Positions 16,374 to 25,186 of a stretch of DNA of 64,000 nt are shown here, piece after piece (position 1 is the stretch's first letter; each line of letters opens with the position of its first letter). The notes beneath the pieces are model-generated. The model did not search any database. It had not been told where the DNA came from and saw only the letters and a list, made by a program, of their open reading frames with translations. Source of the DNA: JABDII01 sp963815325 (GTDB lineage: Bacteria; Gemmatimonadota; Gemmatimonadetes; Gemmatimonadales; GWC2-71-9); assembly GCA_963815325.1 (NCBI GenBank), contig CAWFGG010000011.1:88844-152843 (forward strand), given 5' to 3'. The position numbers were made by a program, and so were the translations under genes.

Positions 16374-18328
16374 GGTGTGGCGAACCCACACCCATTGTTA
16401 CTTCGGTCCACGTCCGGCAGTTGGGCGTCTGGATCGACCGTGGCACACTGGACGGTCCGGGGACCGGGAACCGACAGGGTATAGGTATCACGGCCAATCC
16501 AAATCTCGACCGGAAGCGAGAAGCGCTCCTTGGAGCCGTCGGTGAAGGTCGCCTCCACCTCCACCGGCATGACCAGCCCGCCCCGATTCGCGAGCCTGAT
16601 GCGACTCCCCTGGTCACCGGTGGCCACCGAATCGACGGCCTGGTCCAGCACCTCGGTGCTGTAGAACCACCCGCGCCAGAACCAGCTCAGGTCCTCACCG
16701 GCGCCGTTCTCGATCGCCCGGAAGAAGTCCGCGGGCTCGGGGTGCTTGAAGGCCCAGTCGGCGATGTACTGCCGGAATGCCGGGTCGAACCGGTCCCGTC
16801 CGAGAACGACATCGCGCAACAGCACCAACCCCGCTCCCGGCTTGGCATAGGCGAGGAATCCAAGGTTCTGACCCATCATGTGATCGGGGTACGTCATGAT
16901 GGGCAGCGTGGCATTGGGGGATTTCATTGCCCGGGCAATGCCCTCGGCGTTGGTACGGCCGGCTCGGCTGGCCTCCTCCCCATAGAAAGCCAGGTTGGAG
17001 TAGTGGTTGATGAAGGTGTTGAATCCCTCGTCCATCCACGCATACCGCCGCTCGTCACTGCCCACGATCATGGGGAACCAGTTGTGCCCCAATTCGTGGT
17101 CGGTCACGCCGAACAATCCCTGGCCGCGCGCGCGCACGGAGCAGAACACGATCATTGGGTATTCCATGCCGCCCACCGGACCTGCGACGTTGATGGCGAC
17201 CGGATAGGGATATCGGAACCACTCGGTGGAATAGTATTTGATGGTGTGCAGCGAGTACTCGGTGGACCGCTCCCAGCCGGGATTCTCCTCGGTTCCGAGG
17301 CCCTCCTTGGGATAGGCCGACATGATGAGGACGTTGTCCCACGACGCGGCATCCCAAATGAACGACCGGCTCGCAGCCCAGGAAAAATCGCGCACATTCT
17401 CCGCGTGAAAACGCCAGGTGAGGGGGCCTTGGCCGGAGGGCCGTGTTGCCGGCGAACCCACTTCGTCGGGCGCAACCACGTACACTCGCTCGGAGCTTCG
17501 GCGAGCCCGATCGAGGCGTTGCTGTTGCTCGCGGGTGAGCACGTCGCGTGGATTCTGGAGTTCGCCCGTCGCCACAACGATGAAGTCTCGGGGAACCGTG
17601 AGCGCGACATCAAAGGTGCCGAACTCGAGGTAGAACTCGCCTGCCCCCAGGTACGGCATGGTGTTCCACCCGCTGACATCGTTGTAGACCGCCATGCGCG
17701 GATTCCATTGCGCAATGGTGTAGAGCCAGCCGTCCGTGGTTTCCAGCCGCCCCATCCGGCCTCCTTGCGGCGGCACGACGAACGACCAGCCGATCTCGAT
17801 TTGCACCATTCCGCCTCGGGCGCTCAAGGGACGTTCGAGGTCAATCCGCAGCCGGGTATCCGTAACCAGATAGTGCGGCTCGGCCCGCTGGCCGTCCTGC
17901 ACGATGGCCACCTGGTCAAACGCATAGCCCCCTTCGAACGGAACCCCGCCCCCCCGCTGGCCGAAGATATTCATGACGGCACCACGGCTGGTGGGGGCGA
18001 AGAGGTTCTGGTCGAGCTGCAGCCACAGGAAATGGAGGTCGTCCGGCGAGTTGTTGGTGTAGGTGATTCGTTCTCGACCTGCTATCCGGTGTGTTCCGGG
18101 ATCGAGGGAGACCTGGATGTCATAGTCGGCCCGTTGCTGCCAGTAGTCCGGCCCAGGCGCCCCGCCACCCGTGCGGACATCATTGGCCGGCGTCACCGCC
18201 AGAGGGGCGAACATCGCCTGATTACCCTCCGGGACGGAGCGCGAGGGCGGCTCCTGGCCCTCGAGTGACAGGGTGGCCGCCATGGCACAGGCGACGAGCG
18301 AAATGAGGGTTCGGACACCGGAGATCAT
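16370..18328 (-). CDS. M1-family metallopeptidase (secreted aminopeptidase-like)
   Basis: 652 residues with a signal peptide. The zinc site is intact: HELGHNW with the catalytic Glu, and the third ligand in AWMDEGFNTF 18 residues on, giving HEXXH-X18-E. The upstream exopeptidase loop reads GPVGGMEYP in place of the classical GAMEN, a common variant in bacterial periplasmic members. The N-terminal half carries the beta-rich saddle domain (ITYTNNSPDDLHFLWLQLDQN). The C-terminal part, with WFWRGWFYSTE, is helical and ends in a short beta domain. It presumably trims peptides in the periplasm. It is transcribed alone and is convergent with the metal permease gene. Confidence 0.88.
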   Translation of the reverse strand: MISGVRTLISLVACAMAATLSLEGQEPPSRSVPEGNQAMFAPLAVTPANDVRTGGGAPGPDYWQQRADYDIQVSLDPGTHRIAGRERITYTNNSPDDLHFLWLQLDQNLFAPTSRGAVMNIFGQRGGGVPFEGGYAFDQVAIVQDGQRAEPHYLVTDTRLRIDLERPLSARGGMVQIEIGWSFVVPPQGGRMGRLETTDGWLYTIAQWNPRMAVYNDVSGWNTMPYLGAGEFYLEFGTFDVALTVPRDFIVVATGELQNPRDVLTREQQQRLDRARRSSERVYVVAPDEVGSPATRPSGQGPLTWRFHAENVRDFSWAASRSFIWDAASWDNVLIMSAYPKEGLGTEENPGWERSTEYSLHTIKYYSTEWFRYPYPVAINVAGPVGGMEYPMIVFCSVRARGQGLFGVTDHELGHNWFPMIVGSDERRYAWMDEGFNTFINHYSNLAFYGEEASRAGRTNAEGIARAMKSPNATLPIMTYPDHMMGQNLGFLAYAKPGAGLVLLRDVVLGRDRFDPAFRQYIADWAFKHPEPADFFRAIENGAGEDLSWFWRGWFYSTEVLDQAVDSVATGDQGSRIRLANRGGLVMPVEVEATFTDGSKERFSLPVEIWIGRDTYTLSVPGPRTVQCATVDPDAQLPDVDRSNNGCGFATP

Positions 18329-18450
18329 GGTTCACGCTCACACATGGAGGAATTGAATACTACGACCATACGGACCCACCCTGGTGGTGGATTCTATGAA
18401 ATCAGGAATCGGTTGGATGAAGAATCGAGGAAACGACTGGGAAGGACGGT

Positions 18451-20091
18451 TCAGGCCGGCCGGTTGCCCTCGGGCTGGGTCACCCGGCGCCAGGCCTGTG
18501 AGGAGGTGCGGGCCGGGGCCCTCCCTTGGCGCAGGAGTTCGAGATGGGGCGCAAATACATCCGCAAGTTGTTGTGCAAGGGAAACATCGGCGCGGGTGAA
18601 CGACTGCTTCCCGGTGGCGAGGAGTGTCATGGTTCCGAACACGCGCCCACCCACCCGCAATGGCACCACCACCGCCGCGCTTGGCTGGAGCGCCCCGGAC
18701 CCTCCAACGGCGGGCGAACGACGCGCCTCGGCGAAGGCGTGACTCAGCTCGCCGTCGAGGACCCGTCCCAACTCCGTGCCGGTGTATCGCATGACCGGCA
18801 GCTGCGATAGCGGACGGGTTTCACCCGGTTCGAACACAACGACTTCCTCATCCCCCCCGAGCCGCAGTGCGAATTCACATTGCGTGAACGGCAGGACGGC
18901 CGCGGCTTCCTGGGCAACCAGGCGGGTGGCCGCGCTCAAGTGCGCGGTCGTGGCCAGGATTTCGGCGATGCGTCCCAAATGGGCCGGGGCGCTTCGCAGA
19001 ACTCCGAGATGGGACTGCAGCACATCGAGTTCCCAGGCCAGCATGAGGCCCTCCACCCGGGGCGAAACCACGGCGCCGATCCGACCAAGGAGATCAACGT
19101 CTTCCTCCCAGTAGAAGTCGGGGCCTGAGTTTCCGAGCAGCAAGTACCCCAGAACGCCTCCTCCCGACCCCCTCAGGCGAACGCCGATGACCGATCTGAT
19201 CCGAAGTTCCTCGCCGGGATCCTGGCGGAACCCTCCGATCGGAGCTCGCCGGTCGGCCTGGACGTCCGTCACGAGTAAGTGGTCGGTGGGGTCGAACAGC
19301 CGGCCGGGCTCGAAATCCGATTGGGTCACGACCAGCGACGGATGCGACCACAAGAGCCCATGGACGTGGCCGCTCAATCGGTAATGCTGCTCGGCCGCCT
19401 CATCGGGAATCAACAGCTCGATCGCGTCGTACGGGAGGACGTGTTCGATGGCCGACCCCATCAGCTGAGTCAGCTGGCGCGGTGTGACGGCATCCCGCAT
19501 GGCCGCGCCGAGCGTGTCCATGAGGCCGTTGAACTCCCGGGTGGAAATCCCACTCGCTTCGCCTCGCTGGCGGTCCTCCGACGGGCCGTCCCCGACTGTT
19601 TCCACCCACTGCCGGGAGAGTCGGGCCAGGATGGGCCCAAGGTCTCCGGCGGCCTGCTCAATGAAGATGGCCTCAGGAGATCCGTATTCCCCGTGCCGAA
19701 GGTTCGCGACCAGGAGGAGACCCACGTCACGGCTCCCGTGGGGGATGGCAACGCAGATGGCCGACCCATAGCCTGCGTGCCGCACGGTTTGCTCAACCGC
19801 GTGGAGTTCCCGCTGGTCCACACGCGGGGTGGGGCGGGGAAGTTCGAGCGCGTCTGCGGCCAACGCCGGCGGACCGAGCAGGACCGCGGGGTGTTCCGGA
19901 GGATAGAGCCAGAGCGCCAGCAGATCGTGGGCAACCTCGGTGCCCACCATGCTCGACAGCGCCTCCCGCCAGGTCTCCAACGCCGTGTCGTCCCACCCGG
20001 CACCATCCAGCCGGAGCAGAGGCACGCGGGCGCCAAAGTGGCTCTGCCAGGAGCCAGGGTTGGAGCCGTGGGAGCCGGGGTTGTCTTTCAT
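18451..20091 (-). CDS. Multi-GAF-domain protein without a recognisable output domain
   Basis: 546 residues of soluble character. Three GAF-like regions can be seen: around 80-180 (VAIPHGSRDVGLLLVANL), 210-350 (AIEHVLPYDAIELLIPDE; IGVRLRGSGGGVLGYLLLGN) and 385-520 (AVLPFTQCEFALRL; VVVPLRVGGRVFGTMTLLA). Each ends in the strand pattern typical of GAF sensors. No histidine kinase, GGDEF, sigma-54 or DNA-binding domain follows; the last 25 residues are basic and disordered. It may be a ligand-sensing partner acting in trans. No cofactor-binding cysteine or histidine can be singled out. It stands alone between the M1 gene and the copper operon. Confidence 0.7.
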   Translation of the reverse strand: MKDNPGSHGSNPGSWQSHFGARVPLLRLDGAGWDDTALETWREALSSMVGTEVAHDLLALWLYPPEHPAVLLGPPALAADALELPRPTPRVDQRELHAVEQTVRHAGYGSAICVAIPHGSRDVGLLLVANLRHGEYGSPEAIFIEQAAGDLGPILARLSRQWVETVGDGPSEDRQRGEASGISTREFNGLMDTLGAAMRDAVTPRQLTQLMGSAIEHVLPYDAIELLIPDEAAEQHYRLSGHVHGLLWSHPSLVVTQSDFEPGRLFDPTDHLLVTDVQADRRAPIGGFRQDPGEELRIRSVIGVRLRGSGGGVLGYLLLGNSGPDFYWEEDVDLLGRIGAVVSPRVEGLMLAWELDVLQSHLGVLRSAPAHLGRIAEILATTAHLSAATRLVAQEAAAVLPFTQCEFALRLGGDEEVVVFEPGETRPLSQLPVMRYTGTELGRVLDGELSHAFAEARRSPAVGGSGALQPSAAVVVPLRVGGRVFGTMTLLATGKQSFTRADVSLAQQLADVFAPHLELLRQGRAPARTSSQAWRRVTQPEGNRPA

Positions 20092-20303
20092 AATAGGGAC
20101 GGGGTAGCAGAAGTTGTGCCCGATCTTCCGGCGACCAGACGTAACACTCTGTGGTACATGTGATTAGGGGCAATGCCAACCGCACCTCGGCCGACCGGTC
20201 CCGGGGGGCTCAATCCCCTTCTTGCACTAACTACCGCGTGCTGCCCTAACGGCCTTTCCGACAGCGACTTGGCGTCTGTTCGGCTGCCGGGACGGGTCGC
20301 AAC

Positions 20304-20332
20304 TTGACATACCCCTCCCCCCTATATATTGT
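20304..20332 (+). promoter_or_regulatory. Probable promoter of the copper operon, with CsoR-like spacer
   Basis: TTGACA at 20304-20309 is a perfect -35 hexamer; TATTGT at 20327-20332 gives a 17-base spacer. The spacer is ATACCCCTCCCCCC followed by TATATA, resembling the ATACCCC half-site and homopolymer tract found in CsoR operators between -35 and -10. A csoR gene closes the operon, so copper-induced derepression is the natural inference. A GAGGAG ribosome site at 20350 precedes the first gene. Confidence 0.55.
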
Positions 20333-20363
20333 TGTCTCCAAACCACTGCGAGGAGCATGCTGC

Positions 20364-20594
20364 ATGAAATCACTTTCCCTCACGATCGACGGCATGAGTT
20401 GCGGGCACTGTGTCAGCGCGGTCCGGCGCGCACTCGAGCAGATGAAGGCGGTGGAGGTCGAATCGGTAGACATCGGTCACGCCTCGGTTCGCTACGACCC
20501 GGGCGCGCTCGGGCCCGAGCAGGTCCTCGCGGCCGTCCGAGAAGCCGGCTACCGGGCCGCCGCGGCGGAACCGAGCGATCCGTCGGCCGTATGA
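20364..20594 (+). CDS. copZ: Copper chaperone CopZ-like heavy-metal-associated protein
   Basis: 76 residues forming one ferredoxin-like HMA domain. The metal-binding loop is GMSCGHC near residues 11-17 (MXCXXC), and GYRAA closes the domain as in CopZ. It would bind Cu(I) in the cytosol and hand it to the CopA ATPase. The ATG at 20364 has GAGGAG 8 bases upstream. Its stop overlaps the start of the cupredoxin gene (ATGA). Confidence 0.88.
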   Translation: MKSLSLTIDGMSCGHCVSAVRRALEQMKAVEVESVDIGHASVRYDPGALGPEQVLAAVREAGYRAAAAEPSDPSAV

Positions 20595-20995
20595 CCGCGT
20601 CCCAGTGGGTGGTAACGCTCGGCGGCGCCGGCGCGATCGCATGGGTGATCTACTACTTCTTCCTCGCCGCCAGAGCCGGGGCTACCGCACGGCTGGGCGC
20701 TGCCGGGGTCCAGCGGGTGGCGATCGAGGTCCTTGGCGGGTACGCGCCGTCGACGGTCACGGTCCGCCGCGGGCTCCCGGTCGAACTCGAGTTCCACCGC
20801 GCTGACACGGATAGCTGTACTGAGGAAGTGGTGTTGGAGGATTTCGGCATCCGGCAATATCTGCCGGCCTACCAGACGACGGCGATTCAATTCACACCCA
20901 CCGAATCGGGCACATTTGCCTTCAGCTGCGGCATGGGCATGGTGCACGGACGGCTGGTCGTTCAGGACGAGGTGTCGAATGACGGCCACAACTGA
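20591..20995 (+). CDS. Membrane-anchored cupredoxin-domain protein
   Basis: 134 residues. One N-terminal transmembrane helix (VVTLGGAGAIAWVIYYFFLAA) anchors a cupredoxin-fold domain. Candidate copper ligands are Cys in ADTDSCTEEV and the C-terminal cluster CGMGMVHG, where C-X-M-X-M-X-H would supply Cys/Met/His. Similar domains occur fused to or beside CopA in many bacteria and probably act in copper delivery to or from the pump. The gene overlaps copZ by four bases and copA by 17, so the three are coupled. Confidence 0.8.
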   Translation: MTASQWVVTLGGAGAIAWVIYYFFLAARAGATARLGAAGVQRVAIEVLGGYAPSTVTVRRGLPVELEFHRADTDSCTEEVVLEDFGIRQYLPAYQTTAIQFTPTESGTFAFSCGMGMVHGRLVVQDEVSNDGHN

Positions 20996-23216
20996 CCAGC
21001 TGGAGCATTGTGATATCCCCGTCACGGGTATGACCTGTGCCGCATGCAGCGCCCGGGTGCAGCGCGCACTCGAGCGCACCCCAGGAGTGAGTGCGGCCAA
21101 CGTGAATCTCATGACCAATCAGGCGACGGTCGATTTCGACCCGGGAACAATCGATCCGGTGGGGCTAGTCGAGGTCATCCGCGACACCGGCTACGGCGCC
21201 GAGGTCCCACGTGCCGAGGTGGCCCCTGAGGACCTCGTAACCGCACAGGATGAGACCCGTGCGGAGGAAATCACGACGCTGTGGCGGAAGGTCGTGGTGA
21301 GCGGGGTCGCCGCCGTGGTCGCCATGGGCCTCATGGTCATTCCAACCGGGTGGGATATGAGGATCACCAATCTGATCCTGCTGGGCATTTCACTCCCGGT
21401 CGTGTTTTGGGCGGGGCGCCATTTCTACACGAGAGCCTGGGCCGGGTTCAGGCACCACAGCGCTGACATGAGTACGCTCATCGCCGTGGGCACCGGAGCG
21501 GCGTTCGTGTTCAGCCTCGCGACGACTCTGGCAGCCGAGTGGTTCGCCGCACGAGGATTGGAACCACACGTGTATTACGAGGCGGTCGTGTGGGTCATTG
21601 CTCTGGTTCTGCTCGGCAACCTGCTCGAGGCCAAGGCAAAGGGACAAACCTCCCAAGCCATCCGCAAGCTGCTGGGACTTCGCCCGCGCACCGCGCGTGT
21701 TGTCCGGGACGGTGCGGAAGTCGAGGTTCCGCTCTCGGACCTGGCGGTGGGAGACGTCGTCGTGGTGAGGCCCGGCGAGAAGATCCCGGCCGACGGAACA
21801 GTGATCGAAGGGCGAAGCAACGTCGATGAGTCGATGCTCACTGGAGAGCCGCTCCCGGTCGACAAGGAGACCGGGGATACCGTGGTCGGCGCGACCCTGA
21901 ATCGAAACGGCGCGCTCAAGGTACGCATCACGGCAACGGGCGCCGGGACGGTGCTCTCGCAGATCGTGCGTTTGGTACAGCAGGCGCAAGGGACCAAGGC
22001 ACCGATCCAACATCTCGCCGACCGGGTCTCCGCGGTCTTCGTGCCTGTCATTCTCTGCATTGCCATCGCGACGTTCGTAATCTGGTTCGATATCGGCCCA
22101 GGTCCATGGTATGTCCATGCCCTGGCAGCGGCCGTGACCGTACTGGTCATCGCCTGTCCGTGTGCCATGGGCCTGGCGGTCCCTACCGCGGTCATGGTAG
22201 CCACCGGACGAGGAGCGGAACGGGGCGTCCTCTTCAAAGGTGGGGACGTCCTCCAGCGCGCCAGCGAACTGGACGTCGTAGTGGTGGATAAGACCGGGAC
22301 GGTCACCGAAGGACGGCCCACGGTCACGGAAGTCATTGCCATCGCCGAGGACCGGGCGACGATCCTCCGGCTCGTCGCCTCGGTCGAGCGTCGGAGCGAG
22401 CATCCGCTTGCGGAGGCCATCGTAGACGCCGCAGCCCGCGAGGGCGTCGAACTCGGCGAGCCCGAACGGTTCGAGGTGTTCGCGGGCCAGGGTGTGCTCG
22501 GCTCAGTGGAGGGACGGGAAGTCGTCATCGGAAACCCGGGGCTCATGCATGCGAGAAACGTCGACCCGGCACCTCTCGTGGATCGAGCCGATGCCCTTGC
22601 CGCCGGCGGTACAACTGCGGTGTTCGTCGCGCTCGATGGTGCGCTGGCCGGCCTGCTCGCGATTGCGGACCCCATCAAGGGTTCCAGTGCGGCCGCCATC
22701 GAGCGACTCCACCGGCTCGGGCTCGAGGTCGTGATGCTCACCGGCGATGCTCGGCGAACGGCCGAGAGCGTTGCCCGAGCGACCGGCATCGACCGGGTCA
22801 TCGCCGAGGTGCTTCCCGATGAGAAGCTCGCCGTCATTCGCCGCTTGCAGCAGGACGGCAAAGTGGTTGCCATGGTCGGAGACGGCCTGAACGACGCGCC
22901 GGCCCTGGCCCAGGCCGATGTCGGGATCGCCATTGGAACGGGCACCGATGTCGCCATCGAGGCGGGCGGGGTCACGTTGATGCGCGGCGACCTGGCCGGT
23001 GTGCCGCAGGCACTGGAGCTTGCGCGGCGCACGCTTCGGGTCATCCGGCAGAATCTGTTCTGGGCATTCATCTACAACGTGATCGGCGTGCCGATCGCGG
23101 CGGGGGTGCTCTACCCGGTCTTCGGGCTGCTGCTGACCCCGACCATTGCCGGAGCTGCCATGGCGGCCAGCTCGGTGAGTGTCGTCAGCAACAGCCTGCG
23201 GTTGAGAACGGCCTGA
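20979..23216 (+). CDS. copA: Cu(I)-translocating P1B-type ATPase
   Basis: 745 residues from the ATG at 20979. One N-terminal HMA domain carries GMTCAACSARV near 16. The membrane metal site is CPCAMG in helix 6. Also present are the phosphatase loop TGEPLPV, the phosphorylation motif DKTGTVTEG, the SEHPLAEAI nucleotide motif specific to P1B pumps and GDGLNDAPALAQADVGIA. These define a complete copper exporter of the inner membrane, class P1B-1. CPCAMG has Met where most homologues have Leu. The start overlaps the cupredoxin gene by 17 bases. Confidence 0.92.
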   Translation: MTATTDQLEHCDIPVTGMTCAACSARVQRALERTPGVSAANVNLMTNQATVDFDPGTIDPVGLVEVIRDTGYGAEVPRAEVAPEDLVTAQDETRAEEITTLWRKVVVSGVAAVVAMGLMVIPTGWDMRITNLILLGISLPVVFWAGRHFYTRAWAGFRHHSADMSTLIAVGTGAAFVFSLATTLAAEWFAARGLEPHVYYEAVVWVIALVLLGNLLEAKAKGQTSQAIRKLLGLRPRTARVVRDGAEVEVPLSDLAVGDVVVVRPGEKIPADGTVIEGRSNVDESMLTGEPLPVDKETGDTVVGATLNRNGALKVRITATGAGTVLSQIVRLVQQAQGTKAPIQHLADRVSAVFVPVILCIAIATFVIWFDIGPGPWYVHALAAAVTVLVIACPCAMGLAVPTAVMVATGRGAERGVLFKGGDVLQRASELDVVVVDKTGTVTEGRPTVTEVIAIAEDRATILRLVASVERRSEHPLAEAIVDAAAREGVELGEPERFEVFAGQGVLGSVEGREVVIGNPGLMHARNVDPAPLVDRADALAAGGTTAVFVALDGALAGLLAIADPIKGSSAAAIERLHRLGLEVVMLTGDARRTAESVARATGIDRVIAEVLPDEKLAVIRRLQQDGKVVAMVGDGLNDAPALAQADVGIAIGTGTDVAIEAGGVTLMRGDLAGVPQALELARRTLRVIRQNLFWAFIYNVIGVPIAAGVLYPVFGLLLTPTIAGAAMAASSVSVVSNSLRLRTA

Positions 23217-23233
23217 GCGAGAAAGGATTGCAG

Positions 23234-23584
23234 ATGGATTCGACAGCTCCCACCACGGTCCCATGCGCCTGCGCCACCGAGGGTCCGGATCGTAAGGCCG
23301 TCGCGGTGGATCCCCACATCAAACGCGCGGTGCTGAATCGACTCCGCCGCATCGAAGGGCAGCTCCGCGGGCTCCAACGCATGGTGGAGGACGAGCGCTA
23401 TTGCGCCGACGTCCTCATGCAGATCTCGTCGGTGCAGGAGGCGCTCCGGGGCGCGGGGCGGGCGCTGTTGCGCAACCACTTGGCCCACTGTGCCACCGCG
23501 GCCATCCGCTCGGATGACTCCGCCAGGGCCGAAGCCATGTACGATGAGTTGGTGGACCTGATGTACAAGACGGCGGGGCGCTGA
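23234..23584 (+). CDS. csoR: CsoR-family copper-sensing transcriptional repressor
   Basis: 116 residues from the ATG at 23234; an in-frame TTG two codons upstream is also possible. The DUF156/CsoR helical core is clear: VLNRLRRIEGQLRGLQRMVED, then ERYCADVLMQISSVQEAL and LLRNHLAHC. The Cys in RYCADV and the His and Cys in NHLAHC match the C-H-C Cu(I) triad of CsoR. An unusual N-terminal extension of about 25 residues includes CACAT. It closes the copper operon, 17 bases after copA, and probably represses the promoter at 20304. Confidence 0.88.
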   Translation: MDSTAPTTVPCACATEGPDRKAVAVDPHIKRAVLNRLRRIEGQLRGLQRMVEDERYCADVLMQISSVQEALRGAGRALLRNHLAHCATAAIRSDDSARAEAMYDELVDLMYKTAGR

Positions 23585-23590
23585 GCGGAA

Positions 23591-25186
23591 CTAGGCTTTA
23601 GGAACGATGCCCTTGGGCCGGCGGAACATCCCCGTGGTACGGTGGGACGCGCGGTCCATATCCCGAATGACGGTGCTGGCTGCACCCAGCGTTACGAACC
23701 CACCGACCAGGGCCACGATCGGCAGAAGCAGAATGGCCCGATCGATCCCAAACTTGTCGGACAGCATGCCCACAATCGGAAACGCGATTGCGTCGCCGAC
23801 GAGATGGATGAAGAGGAGATAGGCTCCGATAACCGTCGCGCCGATCCGAGCAGGCACGACGTCGAAGATCACGGCTGAGAGGGGACCATTGTACCACGTC
23901 AGGAAGAAGAACGAGGCGCTGAACACCGGAACGAACAACCGAAGATCGCGCACCGTGAGCAGCCACAGTGCAAGGGTGCCGCCGGTCACGAGGCCGAACA
24001 CAATGGTGAGAACCCGGCCGATCCTGGTGTAGCGCCGCGTCCAGTCGGCCACGAAGCCCCCAACCAGCGTGCCGAGCGTGCCGAACAAGAGACCCCACTT
24101 GCCCAAGAGAACGGATGCGGCTGCCGGCGACAGCCCCAGCTCCCGCGAGGTGAACGTCGGGGCCCATCCAACGAGACCGTTCAAGCCGAACGAGATGAAC
24201 GCTCCACCGACGAATAGATAGACCAAGGTCGGCGTGCGGAGCACGAATTGCATCGCACCGAGCATGTCCTCGAAGGCCGTGCCGACCTGCCCGCCAAACG
24301 GTGTTGCGTCGATGTGATCGGCCTGGATCTGCTTGACCCAGCGACGGATGTTGAACGCCAGTCCAAGACCGGCGAAGGCGCCGAACACCGCAACGTCGAG
24401 GTTGGACTCCGCACCGAACAGCTGGTCGAGCGCCACCGCCACCACACCACCGACGGTCGACCACACAATGACGGGGGTGAACTGGCGAACCGCGGTCGAC
24501 ACACCGATCTCGAAATCTCGAAAGTACTTGCGGACTGAAATCGGGCCTGGCGGCCGGGTCGGGTCCTTGAGCCGGCCCGCCAGGATCGCGGCGAAGAACC
24601 CGGGAACCGCCACCGCCATGAATGCGACGCGCCATCCATATCGAGCCTCGAGCATGCCGCCCAGGAGGATGCCGAGGACCCCGCCAAGGGCGACCCCAGA
24701 CATGAGAATGCCCATGGCAAGCGCGCGGCCGCGGCCAGGGTAGTAGTCGGCGACGAGGGACTGGGATGCCGGCCCATAGGCGGCCTCGCCGATGCCAACG
24801 GACGCCCGGCAGAGGAACAACTGCCAGAAGCCCCGAACCCAGCCACTCATGAAGGTGAACGCACTCCAGAGGGCCACCCCACCCGAGATAACGGCGCGGC
24901 GGGAACGCAAGTCGCTCAACACCCCGAATGGGAGCGCCGACAGGGAAAAGACCAGTACATAGGCCGAGGCGAGCCACCCGAGTTGGGTGTCGGTCAACGA
25001 CAGGTCGCGCTTGATCGGTTCGAACAACGCGAAGATGACGTTGCGATCGAGATAGTTGAGGATATTGATGAACGCCAATAACGCGAGCGCGTAGCCGCTA
25101 TAGAGCGGACCGGGTCGCGTCGGTACGGCGGTGTTATCCGGCACGCGTGGGACCGACAGCTTCCTCGGCCTCTCTGGCGCGGGCAT
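23591..25186 (-). CDS. Major facilitator superfamily transporter (spinster-like)
   Basis: Up to 531 residues; 12 or more hydrophobic segments. The opening FINILNYLDRNVIFALFEPI and LPFGVLSDLRSRR loop match spinster-type/phthalate-like MFS proteins. Between the two halves (residues about 215-300) is an insert with two extra predicted helices (VIVWSTVGGVVAVALDQLFG; LDVAVFGAFAGLGLAFNI). The ATG at 25186 lies 53 bases inside the upstream gene; a GTG at 25144, overlapping the upstream stop by 11 bases, is an equally good start. It is the third gene of the LOG / DHS-like / MFS operon. Substrate unknown; a link to the polyamine-like chemistry upstream is speculative. Confidence 0.85.
   Translation of the reverse strand: MPAPERPRKLSVPRVPDNTAVPTRPGPLYSGYALALLAFINILNYLDRNVIFALFEPIKRDLSLTDTQLGWLASAYVLVFSLSALPFGVLSDLRSRRAVISGGVALWSAFTFMSGWVRGFWQLFLCRASVGIGEAAYGPASQSLVADYYPGRGRALAMGILMSGVALGGVLGILLGGMLEARYGWRVAFMAVAVPGFFAAILAGRLKDPTRPPGPISVRKYFRDFEIGVSTAVRQFTPVIVWSTVGGVVAVALDQLFGAESNLDVAVFGAFAGLGLAFNIRRWVKQIQADHIDATPFGGQVGTAFEDMLGAMQFVLRTPTLVYLFVGGAFISFGLNGLVGWAPTFTSRELGLSPAAASVLLGKWGLLFGTLGTLVGGFVADWTRRYTRIGRVLTIVFGLVTGGTLALWLLTVRDLRLFVPVFSASFFFLTWYNGPLSAVIFDVVPARIGATVIGAYLLFIHLVGDAIAFPIVGMLSDKFGIDRAILLLPIVALVGGFVTLGAASTVIRDMDRASHRTTGMFRRPKGIVPKA

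Noticed and set aside
15551..18268. A very long open frame (about 900 codons) on the plus strand across the permease and M1 peptidase
   Set aside because: It is antisense or out of frame to two well-supported genes; its translation is rich in Arg, His and Gly without family motifs, typical of a GC-rich shadow frame.
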